From Pseudomonadota bacterium (GTDB taxonomy: Bacteria; Pseudomonadota; Alphaproteobacteria; Acetobacterales; Acetobacteraceae), in contig JAJZHU010000127.1 of the NCBI GenBank assembly GCA_021798375.1, positions 1 to 7,068 of the forward strand: 7,068 bases of DNA. The letters run 5' to 3'. The notes below the pieces were generated by a model, which worked only from the letters and a program-made list of their open reading frames with translations, ran no database searches and was not told the DNA's origin. Both the position numbers and the translations under genes were made by a program. This document shows positions 6,161-7,068 of this stretch, piece by piece (the stretch's first letter is position 1; the number at the start of each line of letters is the position of its first letter).

Positions 6161-6640
6161 CTAGAGGGGCGTTTCGCCGGCCCAGTAATCCGCCATGATC
6201 TGCTTGGCCCAGTCGGGTTCCTTGCATGTTCCGCGCGGCGCATAGCCGGACCAGACCGGCTTGATGTCCAGAATCGGCGTGCCGTCCACCATATCCAGTC
6301 CTTCGACGTTAATGGCGAGGGGTTCGACGGACAAAATGCGGCAGACCGAAACGCCGATGCGGTTGGGGCGCATCCGGCCATGCTGGGCCAGGATCCCCAC
6401 GCGCGGCCAATCGGTGCGGCCGCGCGGATGGCGCGCACCGCGTTCGACGGGCTCGTCGGCTTCCAGGTGAAAATAGGTGATCACCTCGATGTGGGACAAT
6501 TGGTCCAGGCCGATCAGTGAATCAGCGGTGATCCGGGCGGGGTCGAGTTCGAGGCGGCAGCGGTTGTTGCCCCAGCGATCCTTGCGGGCCTCTGTTCTGC
6601 CGCCGCGGACAAAGCCGATCGGGGTGAAGGATATTTCCAT
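6161..6640 (-). CDS. TrmO/TsaA-domain (YaeB-like, UPF0066) S-adenosylmethionine-dependent tRNA methyltransferase family protein
   Basis: The 159-residue protein is a single TsaA-like beta-barrel domain. In E. coli TrmO this fold uses S-adenosylmethionine to N6-methylate t6A37 in threonine tRNAs. Family motifs are clear: FTPIGFVR (5-12), GLDQLSHIEVITYFH (44-58), RMRPNRIGVSVCRIL (89-103) and GLDMVDGTPILDIKP (114-128). The product is shorter than E. coli TrmO (about 235 residues) because it lacks the C-terminal domain, as in many single-domain homologues. That leaves its exact tRNA substrate uncertain, and I give no gene symbol. The frame reaches a TTG at 6668-6670 lying inside a palindrome, but ATG 6638-6640 matches the usual family start; AAGG ten bases upstream is a weak ribosome-binding site. 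Upstream lies the repeat-rich stretch, in which no clear promoter is seen. The stop is TAG 6161-6163. Confidence 0.9.
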   Translation of the reverse strand: MEISFTPIGFVRGGRTEARKDRWGNNRCRLELDPARITADSLIGLDQLSHIEVITYFHLEADEPVERGARHPRGRTDWPRVGILAQHGRMRPNRIGVSVCRILSVEPLAINVEGLDMVDGTPILDIKPVWSGYAPRGTCKEPDWAKQIMADYWAGETPL

Positions 6641-6660
6641 TGGGATGCTGCCTTGGAGCT

Positions 6661-6697
6661 TAGAGCACAATCATATACGTGCGACGAACGTGCTCTA
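6661..6697. repeat. 37-bp palindromic element with TAGAGCAC/GTGCTCTA ends
   Basis: TAGAGCAC (6661-6668) pairs exactly with GTGCTCTA (6690-6697). On the plus strand the right arm is followed by GCTTTTTGTTTTT, so the hairpin would resemble an intrinsic terminator for plus-strand transcripts. On the minus strand it lies in the leader of the TrmO-like gene, about 20 bases before its ATG. Its right edge TGCTCTA is also the left edge of the tandem module at 6691. Confidence 0.75.
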
Positions 6698-6823
6698 GCT
6701 TTTTGTTTTTACGCATGATTCACGCCTACGTGTTATTCAACCTGCGGCGATCATGCTCTAGCTTTTTGTTTTTACGCATGATTCACGCCTACGTGTTATT
6801 CAACCTGCGGCGATCATGCTCTA
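6691..6823. repeat. Perfect 63-bp tandem duplication of a palindromic intergenic module
   Basis: Positions 6691-6753 and 6754-6816 are identical over 63 bp, and the first seven bases recur at 6817-6823. Each unit begins TGCTCTAGCTTTTTG and holds a hairpin: GCATGAT, a 3-base bulge, CGCC, loop, GGCG, ATCATGC (6713-6756 and 6776-6819). The first hairpin is followed on the plus strand by the T-rich start of the next unit. No open frame or family resemblance to a gene is seen. The TAGAGCA-edged, AAAACAAAAAGC-containing style resembles dispersed palindromic elements of alphaproteobacteria, from memory. Confidence 0.9.
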
Positions 6824-6887
6824 GGGTGTGTTGATATTCACGCTAGGCTGGCCTGCAAAGCCTGACGTGAATCTCAACGCACCCTAG
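6821..6887. mobile_element. MITE-like hairpin element with CTAG target duplications
   Basis: A 59-bp core (6825-6883) has 18-bp terminal inverted repeats, GGTGTGTTGATATTCACG (6825-6842) and CGTGAATCTCAACGCACC (6866-6883), matching at 16 of 18 positions. CTAG flanks it directly on both sides (6821-6824, 6884-6887). The 23-base middle carries a small AGGCT/AGCCT stem and has no coding capacity. Inverted termini plus a CTAG duplication fit a non-autonomous relative of IS5-type elements, which often insert at YTAR; the parent element is not in the window. The structure lies ten bases past the stop of the right-hand gene and could also act as its 3' hairpin. Confidence 0.6.
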
Positions 6888-6897
6888 CACGATTGGA

Positions 6898-7068
6898 TCA
6901 GGAGGCGGCCCCCTGCTTTTCGCGGTCCATCATAGCTTGCAGCAGCGCGCGGCCCTTCACAAGCGCCACGTCGCCCTTGGTGAGAAGGTCTTGGCGATGC
7001 TCGTTTTTCTGCAAGATGCGCTCGATTTCCTCGGTGGCGAAGATATCCTCCTCGATGATCTCGCGGCT
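6898..7068 (-). CDS. Unidentified protein, C-terminal 56 residues (runs off the right edge)
   Basis: An open frame enters from the right edge and ends at TGA 6898-6900. The visible C-terminus is hydrophilic and mostly helix-forming: an acidic start (REIIEEDIFATEEIERIL), then KNEHRQDLLTKGDVALVKGR, LLQAMMDREK and a short Gly-Ala-Ala-Ser end. Codon use looks like that of the neighbouring genes, with G/C in most third positions, and the frame has no stop over its whole visible length. No membrane segment or cysteine is present. I do not recognise a family, and the start lies outside the window. A hairpin element begins ten bases past the stop. Confidence 0.65.
   Translation of the reverse strand, partial: SREIIEEDIFATEEIERILQKNEHRQDLLTKGDVALVKGRALLQAMMDREKQGAAS

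Noticed and set aside
5629..6438. Long upstream extension of the DUF192 frame (269 codons)
   Set aside because: The extra part overlaps the TrmO-like gene in another frame, would place the signal peptide in mid-protein, and ignores the GGAG-TTG start at 6103-6105.
6641..6670. TTG start at 6668-6670 for the TrmO-like protein
   Set aside because: It lies inside the TAGAGCAC palindrome without a ribosome-binding site, and the added residues are not part of the TsaA domain.
6661..6720. Promoter for the TrmO-like gene in the repeat region
   Set aside because: TATATGAT on the minus strand resembles a -10 box, but no acceptable -35 hexamer lies 16-18 bases upstream.
6691..6823. CRISPR-like array
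   Set aside because: There is no alternation of repeat and unique spacer: the whole 63-bp unit is duplicated, there are only two copies, and no cas gene is near.

Overview
The window is a compact stretch of a chromosome from an alphaproteobacterium, possibly of the Rhodospirillales type. The base composition is GC-rich with strong G/C third positions. It encodes an NDUFS4-type complex I accessory subunit, which is known only from alphaproteobacteria and mitochondria. It also carries palindromic intergenic elements whose edges read TAGAGCA/TGCTCTAG, a style I associate with alphaproteobacterial genomes. The order assignment is inference. All genes I can support lie on the minus strand, so they are read from the right end to the left; the long plus-strand open frames are shadows.

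In transcription order the right end holds the last 56 codons of an unidentified gene (6898-7068). A 257-bp non-coding stretch follows (6641-6897). It is packed with structure: a 67-bp hairpin element with CTAG at both ends that looks like a MITE, a perfect 63-bp tandem duplication of a palindromic module, and a 37-bp palindrome sharing the same TAGAGCA edges. Next come a small TrmO/TsaA-domain protein (6161-6640), a secreted DUF192 protein starting at TTG (5629-6105), a tRNA-Pro(UGG) with encoded CCA (5479-5555), an unusually short NDUFS4-like subunit (5141-5422) and a CBS-CBS-BON protein (4317-5024).

Two strong hairpins at 4219-4296 separate these from a four-gene cluster: a YgjP-type zinc metallopeptidase (3519-4217), a YfgM-like membrane-anchored TPR protein (2802-3467), the BamB lipoprotein (1455-2789) and the double GTPase Der (61-1446). 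The yfgM-bamB-der order is the same as in E. coli. The gaps are only 8-51 bp, so translation is probably coupled. The cluster joins envelope biogenesis (periplasmic chaperoning and outer-membrane protein assembly) to ribosome assembly. Past der the window ends in two near-identical 26-bp direct repeats.

Most genes are conserved housekeeping types. The unusual material is in the intergenic elements, in the hairpin abutting the metallopeptidase start, and in the shortened complex I subunit.
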